Below are positions 22,429-30,989 of a stretch of DNA of 39,884 bases, piece by piece. The stretch is taken from NCBI GenBank assembly GCA_934747325.1, contig CAKVGW010000011.1:1-39884 (forward strand), read 5' to 3'. Numbering within the stretch: position 1 is the stretch's first letter; each line of letters starts with the position of its first letter. Under the pieces are notes generated by a model. The model searched no databases, was not told the DNA's origin, and saw nothing but the letters and a program-made list of their open reading frames with translations. This stretch comes from an uncultured Candidatus Melainabacteria bacterium. Its GTDB lineage: Bacteria > Cyanobacteriota > Vampirovibrionia > Gastranaerophilales > Gastranaerophilaceae. The position numbers and the translations under genes were made by a program.

Positions 22429-24876
22429 TTATTCTGCTTTAGTATCATTTGCAGTAGCATCTTTTGGGAATTTTTCTCTATATTTTTTAAGAACTCGTTC
22501 AATGATATCATCCATATGGTTAGCAGCACCTGTTCGTTCAGAGTTCCAGAATGACCAAGATTTCCAATCGCCTGCAACTTTTCTCCAAGCATTACAGCTT
22601 TCTCCATTTGTCGTTTTATCTAAACCGACTTTAGAATAAGCTTCCATTTCTGTATAATCTCTAGAATCTTTTGCTATTCCTGCTTCTTCCATTACTTTTA
22701 ACATTGCTCTGGCAATTGTACGTAAACAAGAGTCTTTTCGTTGCCAACCAAATTTGTTTTCTGATGAAATTTGAGCACACAATTCATCATTCCAAGAGAT
22801 AATTGGAGATTTTTTGTCGTTGTATCCTTCAATAAATTCAACAACTTCTTGTGCATTATAATTATCCAATTGAGCAATTTTTTTCCTTATGAATTTGTAA
22901 TCTGTTTCTGATGTATCACCATATAAACGTTCTCTAACTGTTTTCCCGCTTTCTTCTGCTGTTGCATTTTCATCAATCACAATGCCATCATCGTTTTTAG
23001 AAGCACCTTTTGGCTTAGCTTCTTCTTTTTGTTTTGTTTCTTTCGGCTCATCAGTTGCCAAAATGTCAGAACTGTTTACGGAAGTGCAATCGTCAGCTGT
23101 TAATTGAGTAATATCTTTTGTACTTCCGTCTTCCATTATGATTTTACCATTTTTATCAACATACTTGCAGTCTATTTGCATTAATTCGTTGCCCAAGACT
23201 ACAAAGCATTGATGTGTACCATCCGCTTTTTTACCTTTTGACCAATACAATGTTACGCCTGCTTTATTCCAAGTTGGAAGATTTGTAGGACATTTAACAA
23301 GCTTGCCGTCGTTTTTTAATTCTTCAATTTTCTTCAATGTTGCATTGTATTGTTTAATTTCACTAGGTGAAACTTCAACTTTTTCAACGTCAGCCAGTTT
23401 CTTAGTGCTTCCGTCTTTCATTTTGCAGTTGTTGTCTTTGTCAATACTTACAACATCTTTAAGCTCTACAAGTTTATCATCTTTTTTCATGTATAGATGG
23501 TGTTTTTCATCTTTTGAGTTTTTACTTTTATAAATGCCTTTTTTTACATTTGTTTCAGCAATTTCTTGTTCCTGAGTAAGACCTGCAATTTGTTCATCTA
23601 CAGGTTTATCGTCAAGGCTTGAAACAGGTCTTTCATCTCTATTGCCTGATGGAACCGCATCTCTATTTGTAGGAACTGAAATTCCTTCTGATTTTAAATC
23701 TTTTTCAGTTTCTTTAACGACTAAACTATCATCAATTATTGTCTTACCGATTATATCGTTAATAAATTTGTAGTCTTTTTGAATGCTGTTTCTTACTTTT
23801 TCTGCTTCAATTAAACGTAATCTTGCGTATAAATCGTCAATTTTTGTTGCAAGTTTATTTACATTATCTTCAGTAAAACTCTTGCTTGCTGTTGCCCATG
23901 CTGCAGTAACTTCTTCTACGGATTTATCTAATTGAGAAAAATCAACGTCAGCGTCAAAACCAGCTTTAATATTTTCTGCACAAACAACTAATGACTTGGC
24001 AATATGTTCTACCGCCTTTTTATGATTAGTTTGTTCATCAGCCTTTGATGGAATGCTTGAAGCAACTGAACGAATAATGTTTCTATCACTTGTAGTGTTG
24101 TGTGTATCATTCCAAGTGCTTAAGATATTTAAAATATTTGGTTCTGCGTCATTTGTAATAACGCTTGAAGTTAATGTATCAACTTTACCTGCTTTTAAAT
24201 CTGCAGCAGCCAACTTTAAATTAGATTTTAAAGTCTTATCTGCATCATTGTTATTAACTTTGTAACCTGATTTAATCAATTGAGTTTTATATGGATCAAG
24301 TGACAACAATGATTCTTTAATTACCTTGGAATCTAATTTTGTAGTCATAACATCTTTTAATGCTTGAAGTTTTTCTTCAATTTTGCCTGATTTTGACAAT
24401 GCTTCTTCTATGTAAGCTTTTTCGCTATCAGTTGCTACTTTCTTGTATTCATTCAAGATTTTTTTCATTTTGTCATATTGTGCGTATTGTAATTTTTCTT
24501 CTGCAGTTTTTCCTGTTCCGCCTTGATTATTTCCCCAAGGTGATTGGAAGTTGCCCCAAGGAGAACCGAAACCGAAATTGCCAAATCCGCCGAAGTTACC
24601 AAAGCCGCCAAAATTATTCATGCCATTCATCCAAGAACCGTTTTGGAATGACTGCATTGTTTGTTGAATGGCAAGCATTGGGTTTAATAAATTATTACCA
24701 AACATGCCAAATTCAGGATACTCAAAACCGATTGTAGCATCGAAGTTTGGAGTGAAGAATGAAATTGCATTCGCTCTATTCTTCTCCATTTGTTGGTTCC
24801 AAAATAGGTTTATTGAATCGCTAGGGTTTTCGCTCACCATTGCGTGATTTACGGATGAAAAATGAAATCCTGACAT
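22429..24876 (-). CDS. Large hypothetical with Gly/Phe/Asn-rich N-region and internal repeats
   Basis: An 815-aa protein of unknown function. Residues 84-120 are Gly/Phe/Asn-rich (repeats of G-G-F-G-N-F), likely disordered or self-associating. A helical region (about 125-400) precedes a Ser/Asp/Pro linker. Two copies of a beta motif follow (about 475-515 and 560-605), each holding a core xMxDGSTKxxxxL. The C-terminal part (about 660-800) is helical with conserved Trp, for example DWKSWSFWN. GAGGAAAA precedes the ATG. The helix, linker and repeat build resembles the 800-aa protein at 3232-5634 in style only. No signal peptide. Confidence 0.65.
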   Translation of the reverse strand: MSGFHFSSVNHAMVSENPSDSINLFWNQQMEKNRANAISFFTPNFDATIGFEYPEFGMFGNNLLNPMLAIQQTMQSFQNGSWMNGMNNFGGFGNFGGFGNFGFGSPWGNFQSPWGNNQGGTGKTAEEKLQYAQYDKMKKILNEYKKVATDSEKAYIEEALSKSGKIEEKLQALKDVMTTKLDSKVIKESLLSLDPYKTQLIKSGYKVNNNDADKTLKSNLKLAAADLKAGKVDTLTSSVITNDAEPNILNILSTWNDTHNTTSDRNIIRSVASSIPSKADEQTNHKKAVEHIAKSLVVCAENIKAGFDADVDFSQLDKSVEEVTAAWATASKSFTEDNVNKLATKIDDLYARLRLIEAEKVRNSIQKDYKFINDIIGKTIIDDSLVVKETEKDLKSEGISVPTNRDAVPSGNRDERPVSSLDDKPVDEQIAGLTQEQEIAETNVKKGIYKSKNSKDEKHHLYMKKDDKLVELKDVVSIDKDNNCKMKDGSTKKLADVEKVEVSPSEIKQYNATLKKIEELKNDGKLVKCPTNLPTWNKAGVTLYWSKGKKADGTHQCFVVLGNELMQIDCKYVDKNGKIIMEDGSTKDITQLTADDCTSVNSSDILATDEPKETKQKEEAKPKGASKNDDGIVIDENATAEESGKTVRERLYGDTSETDYKFIRKKIAQLDNYNAQEVVEFIEGYNDKKSPIISWNDELCAQISSENKFGWQRKDSCLRTIARAMLKVMEEAGIAKDSRDYTEMEAYSKVGLDKTTNGESCNAWRKVAGDWKSWSFWNSERTGAANHMDDIIERVLKKYREKFPKDATANDTKAE

Positions 24877-24964
24877 GATAGTTTTCCTCGTTTTTATACT
24901 CTTTATATATATAAAGTCATGTGTTTCTCAAAAATTGCCATGTTTTGTTAAAAATGCTTAACAT

Positions 24965-24985
24965 TGCTTAACAATATATGAAAAG
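24965..24985 (-). promoter_or_regulatory. CTTTTCATATATTGTTAAGCA upstream motif
   Basis: The minus strand reads CTTTTCATATATTG, then TTAAGCA, 89-109 nt before the 815-aa gene, followed by a second TGTTAAGCA. It is closest to the 6104-6130 element upstream of the other large-hypothetical operon. Confidence 0.4.
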
Positions 24986-25019
24986 TTAATAACACCCTTG
25001 TAATAAACTTGATATACTC

Positions 25020-25047
25020 TTGAAATAAATCATTTGTATGATATAAT
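25020..25047 (+). promoter_or_regulatory. Promoter of the ribbon-helix-helix gene
   Basis: TTGAAA, 16-bp spacer, TATAAT, about 27 nt before the ATG at 25074, with GGAGGG as ribosome site. Confidence 0.7.
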
Positions 25048-25073
25048 AAAGTATCAGTGTATTGGAGGGATAT

Positions 25074-25262
25074 ATGGCAAGAGTATTGATTTCAATGTCT
25101 AATGATTTTCTTAATAAAGTGGATAATATCGCTTCTTCTGAACAAAGAACAAGAAGTGAGTTAATTAGAGAAGCATTGAGAGTATATATTAAACGCAATA
25201 GAATCTCTAACAATCTTAAAGCAGAAGAAAATGCTACACTTTTGGCTGAGTTGTTGGGCTAA
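25074..25262 (+). CDS. Ribbon-helix-helix (CopG/MetJ-type) DNA-binding protein
   Basis: A 62-aa RHH protein: the N-terminal strand RVLISMSNDFLNKVDNIA, then SSEQRTRSELIREALRVYIK, is the typical beta-alpha-alpha fold in which the strand pair of a dimer enters the DNA major groove. Such proteins are often antitoxins of type II toxin-antitoxin pairs, but no toxin-like frame follows in the next 260 bp, so it looks like an orphan regulator. The start is the ATG at 25074 with GGAGGG 5 nt upstream, and a consensus promoter sits just before it. Autoregulation is likely for the family but not shown here. Confidence 0.85.
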   Translation: MARVLISMSNDFLNKVDNIASSEQRTRSELIREALRVYIKRNRISNNLKAEENATLLAELLG

Positions 25263-25527
25263 GATATGGTCTTTTGATGTCCCATAAGGGAAAATTTTCT
25301 CTTAAAAAAAAGAAAAACTGACTCGTAATTTTGAGCCAGTATCACTATTCTCTATTAATTTTGGGAGGAGATTTGGGGATAGTTGATACCTGCATGTTAT
25401 TATAAATTTTTAAATCATGGAACATGGTGTCAAGAAAAATTTACAATTTTTTACAAAAATTTACAAAGGCGACGAAATTAGTTTGTTTGAGCCTCTTATT
25501 TATGATAAAATCAACTGAGAGGTGTTT

Positions 25528-26454
25528 ATGAAGAGAATTTTGGTTACGGGCGGTGCCGGCTTTATCGGTTCACATTTATGTCAAAGATTATTAGATGAAA
25601 ATAATGATGTAATTTGTTTAGATAATTTTTTTACCGGTTCAAAAGATAACATAAGAAAATTTATCGGCGACAACCATTTTGAACTTGTGCGTCATGATGT
25701 TACAAAAGAATATTTTGCGGAAGTTGACCAAATATACAATTTAGCTTGTCCTGCAAGTCCGCCTCATTATCAATATGACGCAGTAAAAACAATTAAAACT
25801 TCAGTTCTCGGCATAATTAATATGTTGGATTTGGCGCGAGAATGTAAAGCTACGATATTACAAGCTTCAACAAGCGAAGTTTACGGTGATCCGAAAGTGC
25901 ATCCTCAAACCGAAGATTATTGGGGAAATGTTAATCCAATTGGAAAAAGAAGCTGTTATGATGAAGGAAAACGCTGTGCGGAAACGTTGATGATGGATTA
26001 TCACAGGCAAATGGATATTGATACCAAAATTGTTAGAATCTTTAATACTTACGGACCTAATATGGCGCAGAATGACGGACGTGTTGTTTCTAACTTCATA
26101 TTACAGGCTCTAAAGAATGAAGATATAACTATTTACGGCAAGGGCAATCAAACTCGTTCATTCTGCTACGTTGACGATTTGGTAGACGGTTTAATCAAGA
26201 TGATGAATTCAAATTTATGTGGGCCTGTTAATCTTGGAAATCCATCAGAGCGCACAATTTTAGAACTGGCAAAACTAATTATAGAATTGACAAATTCTAA
26301 ATCTCAAATTGTGTATAAATCGCTTCCGTCTGATGATCCTACACAAAGACAACCTGATATCAGTATTGCTCGAAAAGAATTAAACTGGCAACCATCTACT
26401 GATATAGTAGACGGTTTGACTAAAACCATAGCTTATTTTAAAGCTCAATTATAA
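25528..26454 (+). CDS. UDP-glucuronate decarboxylase-like SDR (nucleotide-sugar epimerase family)
   Basis: A 308-aa extended short-chain dehydrogenase. Motifs: NAD-binding [11 protein letters not shown] at residues 7-17, [12 protein letters not shown] near 33, [15 protein letters not shown] near 71, the S-T-S-E-V-Y-G block near 116, the catalytic Y-x-x-x-K in [11 protein letters not shown] near 144, and [10 protein letters not shown] near 172. These match UDP-glucuronate decarboxylase (UXS), which makes UDP-xylose for cell-surface polysaccharide. AGAGGTG precedes the ATG at 25528; the GTG at 25522 is part of the ribosome site. Alternatives in the same family include dTDP-glucose 4,6-dehydratase-like enzymes, less likely from the P-A-S-P-P-H-Y signature. 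Confidence 0.88.
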   Translation: MKRILVTGGAGFIGSHLCQRLLDENNDVICLDNFFTGSKDNIRKFIGDNHFELVRHDVTKEYFAEVDQIYNLACPASPPHYQYDAVKTIKTSVLGIINMLDLARECKATILQASTSEVYGDPKVHPQTEDYWGNVNPIGKRSCYDEGKRCAETLMMDYHRQMDIDTKIVRIFNTYGPNMAQNDGRVVSNFILQALKNEDITIYGKGNQTRSFCYVDDLVDGLIKMMNSNLCGPVNLGNPSERTILELAKLIIELTNSKSQIVYKSLPSDDPTQRQPDISIARKELNWQPSTDIVDGLTKTIAYFKAQL

Positions 26455-26486
26455 ATAATTGTTATAGTATTTGAATAAGTTGTTTG

Positions 26487-27260
26487 TTATTTTGATTCAG
26501 AGTTTGTAGTTGTTGTGTCAGTAGTCGTGCTGGTTGTTGGACATGTTGTTTTTCCAACAATTTTAGCTAAAGCTGTTGACATTTTATCAATATCCGTTGC
26601 AGATTCTGCATCTTTTACAATTTGTGCAGCAAGGCTTCTATCAGTAGCTCCTGAACGTGTATCAGTCGGATTTTGTAAATAAGCCATACCTAATGCATCG
26701 GCAGGTCGAATACCACCATCGTTGTCTATTCTGAATTTAAACTCATTCGGTTTCAAGCAAGTTGTGCTATATGAACAAGGATTATTTTTAGAATGGTCTG
26801 TTGGTTTTATGTTGATTGTTAAGTCAGTTTGGTAGACGTTATTAACAGTGCTTGTTACAAAGCTCCATTCAACACCATCCGTAGTTCTAAAAGTGGCATT
26901 AGATGTACCAGTGTAGGTTGGTGTTCCATTTAAATTTAACCTATGTGAAAGTATTGCCGGAAATTTGTTTCCGCTTTTACAATTTTCATCGCTATTGTAT
27001 GGAGAAATTGACGGTTGTTCGTCTGAATATAAACCACTTTTTGCTATGTTACCGCTGTTATTATAGGTATCCCAATATAAACTTGAATCATCCATTATTT
27101 CGCCTGTTTGGGTAGTTAATGTATTATACACTTTCATATATATAGTTTTACTTTTATCAGGTTGAATGCTCATCAAACTTGGCAGTGCAACTGCAGACAC
27201 TACACCAATAACAGCTAAACTTATTAATAATTCCTGTAAAGTAAAACCTTTTTTTAACAT
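26487..27260 (-). CDS. Prepilin-type (type IV pilin/pseudopilin-like) protein
   Basis: A 257-aa protein with the class III signal MLKKG before F, then FTLQELLISLAVIGVVSAVALP with Glu-5. The C-terminal domain has Cys residues (ENCKSG, NPCSYSTTCLK, TTCP) and ends in a Thr/Ser-rich tail. GAGGT precedes the ATG at 27260. It resembles the prepilin at 17275-18075 at the N-terminus only. Assembly genes are not seen in the window. It converges on the SDR gene, with no strong hairpin between. Confidence 0.85.
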   Translation of the reverse strand: MLKKGFTLQELLISLAVIGVVSAVALPSLMSIQPDKSKTIYMKVYNTLTTQTGEIMDDSSLYWDTYNNSGNIAKSGLYSDEQPSISPYNSDENCKSGNKFPAILSHRLNLNGTPTYTGTSNATFRTTDGVEWSFVTSTVNNVYQTDLTINIKPTDHSKNNPCSYSTTCLKPNEFKFRIDNDGGIRPADALGMAYLQNPTDTRSGATDRSLAAQIVKDAESATDIDKMSTALAKIVGKTTCPTTSTTTDTTTTNSESK

Positions 27261-27346
27261 CAAATACCTCGCTTCTTATTTTTTCTTTAATTATATCATA
27301 TTTTTTAGAAAAATATAAAGCATTCGGCTCAAATCAACTCTGCTTT

Positions 27347-27958
27347 TTATAAATATCGGATAATAATCAGATTTCTCTCATAAACTTCTTCTAGTGGTAA
27401 AGTATAATTGATAATATCCACAACATTAGCATTAAATTTTTTCAAAACTTCTTTTGCGCCTTCAAGTTCTTCTAAAGCTTTTTTGGATTTGTACGCAACA
27501 AAATATCCACCTTTTTTAAGAAGCGGAAGGGCGTATTCTGATATTTTGGCTAAATCTGCAACGGCGCGACTTGTTATTATATCAAAACGCTTATTGCCAA
27601 TATTTTCTACTCTGTCACAAATAGTAGAAAGATTGTTAAGTTTTAAAGTTTCTTTAATCGTATTAATTGAATTGATTTTTTTTCTTATGCTATCAATTCC
27701 AGTTACGTTAATTTCTGGATATTCGATTGCAATTGGGACGCAAGGAAAGCCTCCGCCACATCCGATATCAAGCAGATTTGCTTTTGTAATTTTGTATTTA
27801 TCGAAAAATAGTTTGATTGCAAGAGAATCATAAATATGTTTTTCAAACAAAACTTTTTCGTCGTTTTTGGATATTAAATTTAGTTTGGCATTTTCTTCTA
27901 AAAACGCTTTCTTATATTTGCTAAAATCTGCGGTAATATCAAATTTATTTTTATTCAT
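27347..27958 (-). CDS. rsmG: 16S rRNA (guanine-527-N7)-methyltransferase
   Basis: A 203-aa SAM-dependent methyltransferase that modifies G527 in the 530 loop of 16S rRNA; loss gives low-level streptomycin resistance in known bacteria. The SAM motif I is LLDIGCGGGFPCVPIAI (residues 61-77), followed by VTGIDSIRKKI and ITSRAVADLAKI, all diagnostic of RsmG. It overlaps the preceding TPR/NTPase gene by 8 nt (27951-27958), so the two are co-transcribed and translationally coupled. The usual neighbours mnmG and parA are absent here. Confidence 0.95.
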   Translation of the reverse strand: MNKNKFDITADFSKYKKAFLEENAKLNLISKNDEKVLFEKHIYDSLAIKLFFDKYKITKANLLDIGCGGGFPCVPIAIEYPEINVTGIDSIRKKINSINTIKETLKLNNLSTICDRVENIGNKRFDIITSRAVADLAKISEYALPLLKKGGYFVAYKSKKALEELEGAKEVLKKFNANVVDIINYTLPLEEVYERNLIIIRYL

Positions 27959-30188
27959 ATTTATTTTCTATCTCGCTAAAATCTTCTTTGTTCATTCTGA
28001 GTTTCATATCTTTTATACGGCTGTCGATTTTTTCTACATCATCACCAATTGCAATAGCAAATTTTTTCGCTTTAAAATATTCTTCTAATGCTTTTTTTGC
28101 CAAGCTTGAGTCGTTATAGTAATAATCACCCAAAGCAACGCAGGATTCCATGATGTAATAGCTTTCATCCAAAAACTCTGCTGATTGCTTTGCTTCCAGT
28201 AAATAATTAAGCGCATCTTTATCATGTAGCTTAACCAAAACTTCTGCTAGTTGTGATGCGTTGTAATAAATTCCGTCATAGTCGTTATTACATTTTTCAA
28301 TGTCGTAAGCTTTTTTTAAACAATCCTTTGCGTCGGATAAATTACCATTATCAGCATAACATGCCCCCATATTTGAATATGCAAGTGATTTGTAAGGATT
28401 GTCTTCGCTTAAAGTTATGCATTTTGTGTAATATTCGAACGCAGTCTTCTCATCCCCTCTATCGTCTGAGGCGAGTGCATATTTAAAATACAATTCGGCT
28501 AGAGTGTCTTCCGGCGTATTTTCATCCAAAGACTCAAGTGCCTTTTTGTAGTAAGAATATGCTTCATCAGCGTTATTTTGTGCAGTATAAATATTACCTA
28601 AAAGAGTGCAAGCAGCAACCATTAATGATTGAGGTGTGTCAACCGAATAAATAACTTTTTTAATTGTTTCAATTGCTCTTTCGCATTTGTACATTAAAAA
28701 ATAAATATACGTGAGTTCATAATACAAGTAATTAAGATTGATTACCTCGTTGTTTTTCTTGTAATAACTCTCGACGCGTTCTAAATAATATTTAGCTTTT
28801 GAATAAGAACCAATTTCTTTATAAGCACGAGCAAGGGAAAGCTGAACTTCATTCTGGGTTTGTATATCAAGATTTTCATCATTTAGAATATCTGAATAAA
28901 GTTCAATAGCTTCTGTATTACGTTTTTCTTCAAATAGTTTATGTGCTTTTTGTAATTTTGAATTAATATCCTGCGGTATAGCCTTTTTTTCTGCAACCGG
29001 TTCTTGCGGTTGGGTTTCAGTAGGCTTTTCTTCTTCAATTGCACCTGATTCAATTTTTTTAATGCATTCGTTGTGGTATTCAATTTCTGCTCTTAATGCT
29101 TGTCTTGAAATAAGTATTTCTCTTGTTTGCAACGGTTCTTTCAACTGTTTTTCATAAATACTTATAATATATTTATGCAGCTTGATTTCTGTTTTTGCAG
29201 GGATTGAAATATCTATATTTTGTTGAAAATAGTCTTGTACATAAATCATTTCACCGACTTGGAAAATCATTAGGTTGGTTTTTAGATATTCAATTGAAAA
29301 CTCGTCATAAAGTTCAAAAATGGCGAGTGCATTGAGCGTAAGACCGTGTCTTACGGTTCTCAAGAACCAAAAGAAATTTCTGATTGTATTTGGAATAAGG
29401 TTAATGTACGTCATGCCTAAATACGAATCAAAATTCATTCCTGACATTGCAAATTTTTCTAAAAACTCATTTAGAGAAATTTTCATTGCTTGGATGATTT
29501 TTATTGCTAAAGCCGTGTAATAATAATAACCGCGCGTGTATTTATAAAAATCTTCAAGTGTTGTATCCGTGCAGGTTATTTGATTTGTTGTCAAAAATTC
29601 TTTAAAAAAGTCTTTAGAAAAAGCTTTTAAGAAGACTTTTTTATCAAATTTTATGTCGCCCAAAATGCCTTGCACAAGTGCTCTGGTTGATAAGATAACT
29701 TTTAAATTATCATTTTTTAATGCGTCTTGCAAACTTTGAGAAACAAGATTTGCATTTTCTTCCAAAATATCATCATAAGAATGCAAAATGATAACAAATG
29801 GTTTCTTAATAGAGGAAATGTAAGTTTGGAATTTAACTGCAAGAGTTGTAATCTTTGTATTCAAATTTACGGCTTTAGATAAGGCTGTTTTTTCAATTAC
29901 ATCTATGAAATGCAACAATATATCATCGCACACGGTTGATTCTTTGCAATAATACTCAAGTTTAATAACATCTTTTTGTAAAAAATCTGCGACATAGTTA
30001 ATAAATTGTCGTTTACCGGTTCCTAAAAATCCGTGTACATATAAAAATTTTTCTTCTGATGCAAAAAAAGTTAGTGCTTTCTTTATTTCTGCGTCATCAT
30101 TTTTTAACAAAAGCGGATGAATTTTGTCTGAATTTGGTAAAGTAACATCATTAATATCAATAGATGTGTTTAAAAATTGATAAGCCAT
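27951..30188 (-). CDS. P-loop NTPase with C-terminal TPR repeats
   Basis: A 745-aa protein. Residues 53-61 read GFLGTGKRQ, a Walker A loop. FVIILHSYDD near 135 is a plausible Walker B, and helical segments to about 370 fit an AAA/STAND-like module. After an acidic/Pro linker (about 385-410) come several tetratricopeptide repeats (about 410-720) with the spacing A-x-x-x-Y and F-E-Y-Y. This layout is typical of STAND regulators that sense partners through TPRs; target unknown. A -10-like TAAAAT ends 6 nt before the ATG with no ribosome site (leaderless). rsmG overlaps its 3' end. Confidence 0.8.
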   Translation of the reverse strand: MAYQFLNTSIDINDVTLPNSDKIHPLLLKNDDAEIKKALTFFASEEKFLYVHGFLGTGKRQFINYVADFLQKDVIKLEYYCKESTVCDDILLHFIDVIEKTALSKAVNLNTKITTLAVKFQTYISSIKKPFVIILHSYDDILEENANLVSQSLQDALKNDNLKVILSTRALVQGILGDIKFDKKVFLKAFSKDFFKEFLTTNQITCTDTTLEDFYKYTRGYYYYTALAIKIIQAMKISLNEFLEKFAMSGMNFDSYLGMTYINLIPNTIRNFFWFLRTVRHGLTLNALAIFELYDEFSIEYLKTNLMIFQVGEMIYVQDYFQQNIDISIPAKTEIKLHKYIISIYEKQLKEPLQTREILISRQALRAEIEYHNECIKKIESGAIEEEKPTETQPQEPVAEKKAIPQDINSKLQKAHKLFEEKRNTEAIELYSDILNDENLDIQTQNEVQLSLARAYKEIGSYSKAKYYLERVESYYKKNNEVINLNYLYYELTYIYFLMYKCERAIETIKKVIYSVDTPQSLMVAACTLLGNIYTAQNNADEAYSYYKKALESLDENTPEDTLAELYFKYALASDDRGDEKTAFEYYTKCITLSEDNPYKSLAYSNMGACYADNGNLSDAKDCLKKAYDIEKCNNDYDGIYYNASQLAEVLVKLHDKDALNYLLEAKQSAEFLDESYYIMESCVALGDYYYNDSSLAKKALEEYFKAKKFAIAIGDDVEKIDSRIKDMKLRMNKEDFSEIENKYE

Positions 30189-30194
30189 ACATTG

Positions 30195-30200
30195 ATTTTA
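30195..30200 (-). promoter_or_regulatory. -10 element, leaderless start of the NTPase-TPR gene
   Basis: TAAAAT on the minus strand, followed by 6 nt and the ATG at 30188. No Shine-Dalgarno is visible. Confidence 0.4.
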
Positions 30201-30338
30201 ATAGATTTTATGAGTTTTTGCAAATATTGTATTTGTTAATACGCGTTTTACCAACTCACCCTCCTGTAATCAGAGAGCAAGTAAGATTTAATTTTTGACA
30301 TGGAAGAAAAAGTAAAGTTGTTAAAATCGCAAGCAAAA

Positions 30339-30416
30339 CTAGTCTTTTTCTACTTTAACAAATGCAAATTTTTTAGGTGCAAACAAATTATATAAAAATT
30401 CAATGATTTTATGCAT
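30339..30416 (-). CDS. Possible 25-aa basic peptide overlapping the SprA-like gene
   Basis: The frame MHKIIEFLYNLFAPKKFAFV... opens 8 nt inside the 3' end of the SprA-like gene, an overlap typical of translational coupling, and stops at 30339. The mix of an amphipathic helix and a Lys-rich tail looks protein-like rather than random, but there is no independent ribosome site and no homologue in mind. Treat as a candidate. Confidence 0.35.
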   Translation of the reverse strand: MHKIIEFLYNLFAPKKFAFVKVEKD

Positions 30417-30768
30417 AATAATCTAACCCCTTATTTTGTTTTTTTGCTTGTAATTTTTCTGCTTGTGCTTTAACGCTTTTTGCTTGTCCTGCGACTTTAT
30501 AATCCTGACTTGATGGGTCAGAAGGCGCCATTGCAGAATTAATTACCGTATTAGCTTCTTCAATAGTCTTCTTTGGATTTTTAGGATTCAATGACGGAAT
30601 TTTTATTGAAACATGACCGCCAATAGGAATGCCGTTTTTCCAATCAATAACTATCGGGCCGGTTAGTGAACCGCCTTTCGCTTTGTGCGCTCTCTCGTGC
30701 GTATAAATTTCTGCTAATCTTTGTCTGATTAAGCCTTGTTGTTGATTTCTGATATTTGTTACATTCAT
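30409..30768 (-). CDS. SprA-related putative metalloprotease (CJM1_0395-like)
   Basis: A 119-aa protein matching the core of the SprA-related/CJM1_0395 family as I remember it. HERAH at residues 24-28 is an HExxH zinc motif; then come G-G-H-V-S-I-K-I-P, N-P-K-K-T-I-E-E-A and the strongly conserved A-P-S-D-P-S-S-Q-D block near 82-90. Other members are much longer; this one lacks their N-terminal variable region. Proteolysis is inferred from the motif only, and the short length may mean loss of activity. A small overlapping frame lies at its 3' end. Confidence 0.75.
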   Translation of the reverse strand: MNVTNIRNQQQGLIRQRLAEIYTHERAHKAKGGSLTGPIVIDWKNGIPIGGHVSIKIPSLNPKNPKKTIEEANTVINSAMAPSDPSSQDYKVAGQAKSVKAQAEKLQAKKQNKGLDYYA

Positions 30769-30884
30769 TTTACACTATCCTAAAATCGGAATTTTATTTA
30801 TCCGAGAATTCTATTATACTCTTTTTTTTGCTTTTTGCAATAGCAAAATTTGAAATATTAAAAATTTATAAAATCTTTATAAAT

Positions 30885-30898
30885 GTTGTTTGAACAAC
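30885..30898 (+). promoter_or_regulatory. CRP/FNR-like dyad before the pfl promoter
   Basis: GTTGT-TTGA-ACAAC is a perfect 5-4-5 inverted repeat, the geometry of CRP/FNR-superfamily sites. Its centre (30891.5) lies about 42 bp upstream of the start expected from the TATAAT at 30922, the class II activator position. The -35 region is poor, in line with activator dependence. The regulator is not identified. Confidence 0.45.
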
Positions 30899-30921
30899 TG
30901 TGTCATGATTTTTTTATGGAG

Positions 30922-30927
30922 TATAAT
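30922..30927 (+). promoter_or_regulatory. -10 element of the pfl operon
   Basis: TATAAT, 62 nt before the pfl start codon, with no good -35 at 16-18 bp spacing (best is TGTGTC). The leader between carries no other strong structure; AAGGAG is the ribosome site. Confidence 0.6.
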
Positions 30928-30989
30928 ATAAATTAACAAAGTAGTAATAGAAAAAGTCCGAATGGACTGGAAAAAACAAGGAGATTAAA

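Noticed and set aside
22066..22639. Plus- and minus-strand frames across 22066-22639
   Set aside because: They run through the MITE-like element, the terminator hairpin and the 3' end of the 815-aa gene, and have no recognisable protein character.
25263..25527. Toxin partner for the ribbon-helix-helix protein
   Set aside because: No open frame of useful length or with a ribosome site follows; the interval is AT-rich with TTTACAA repeats only.
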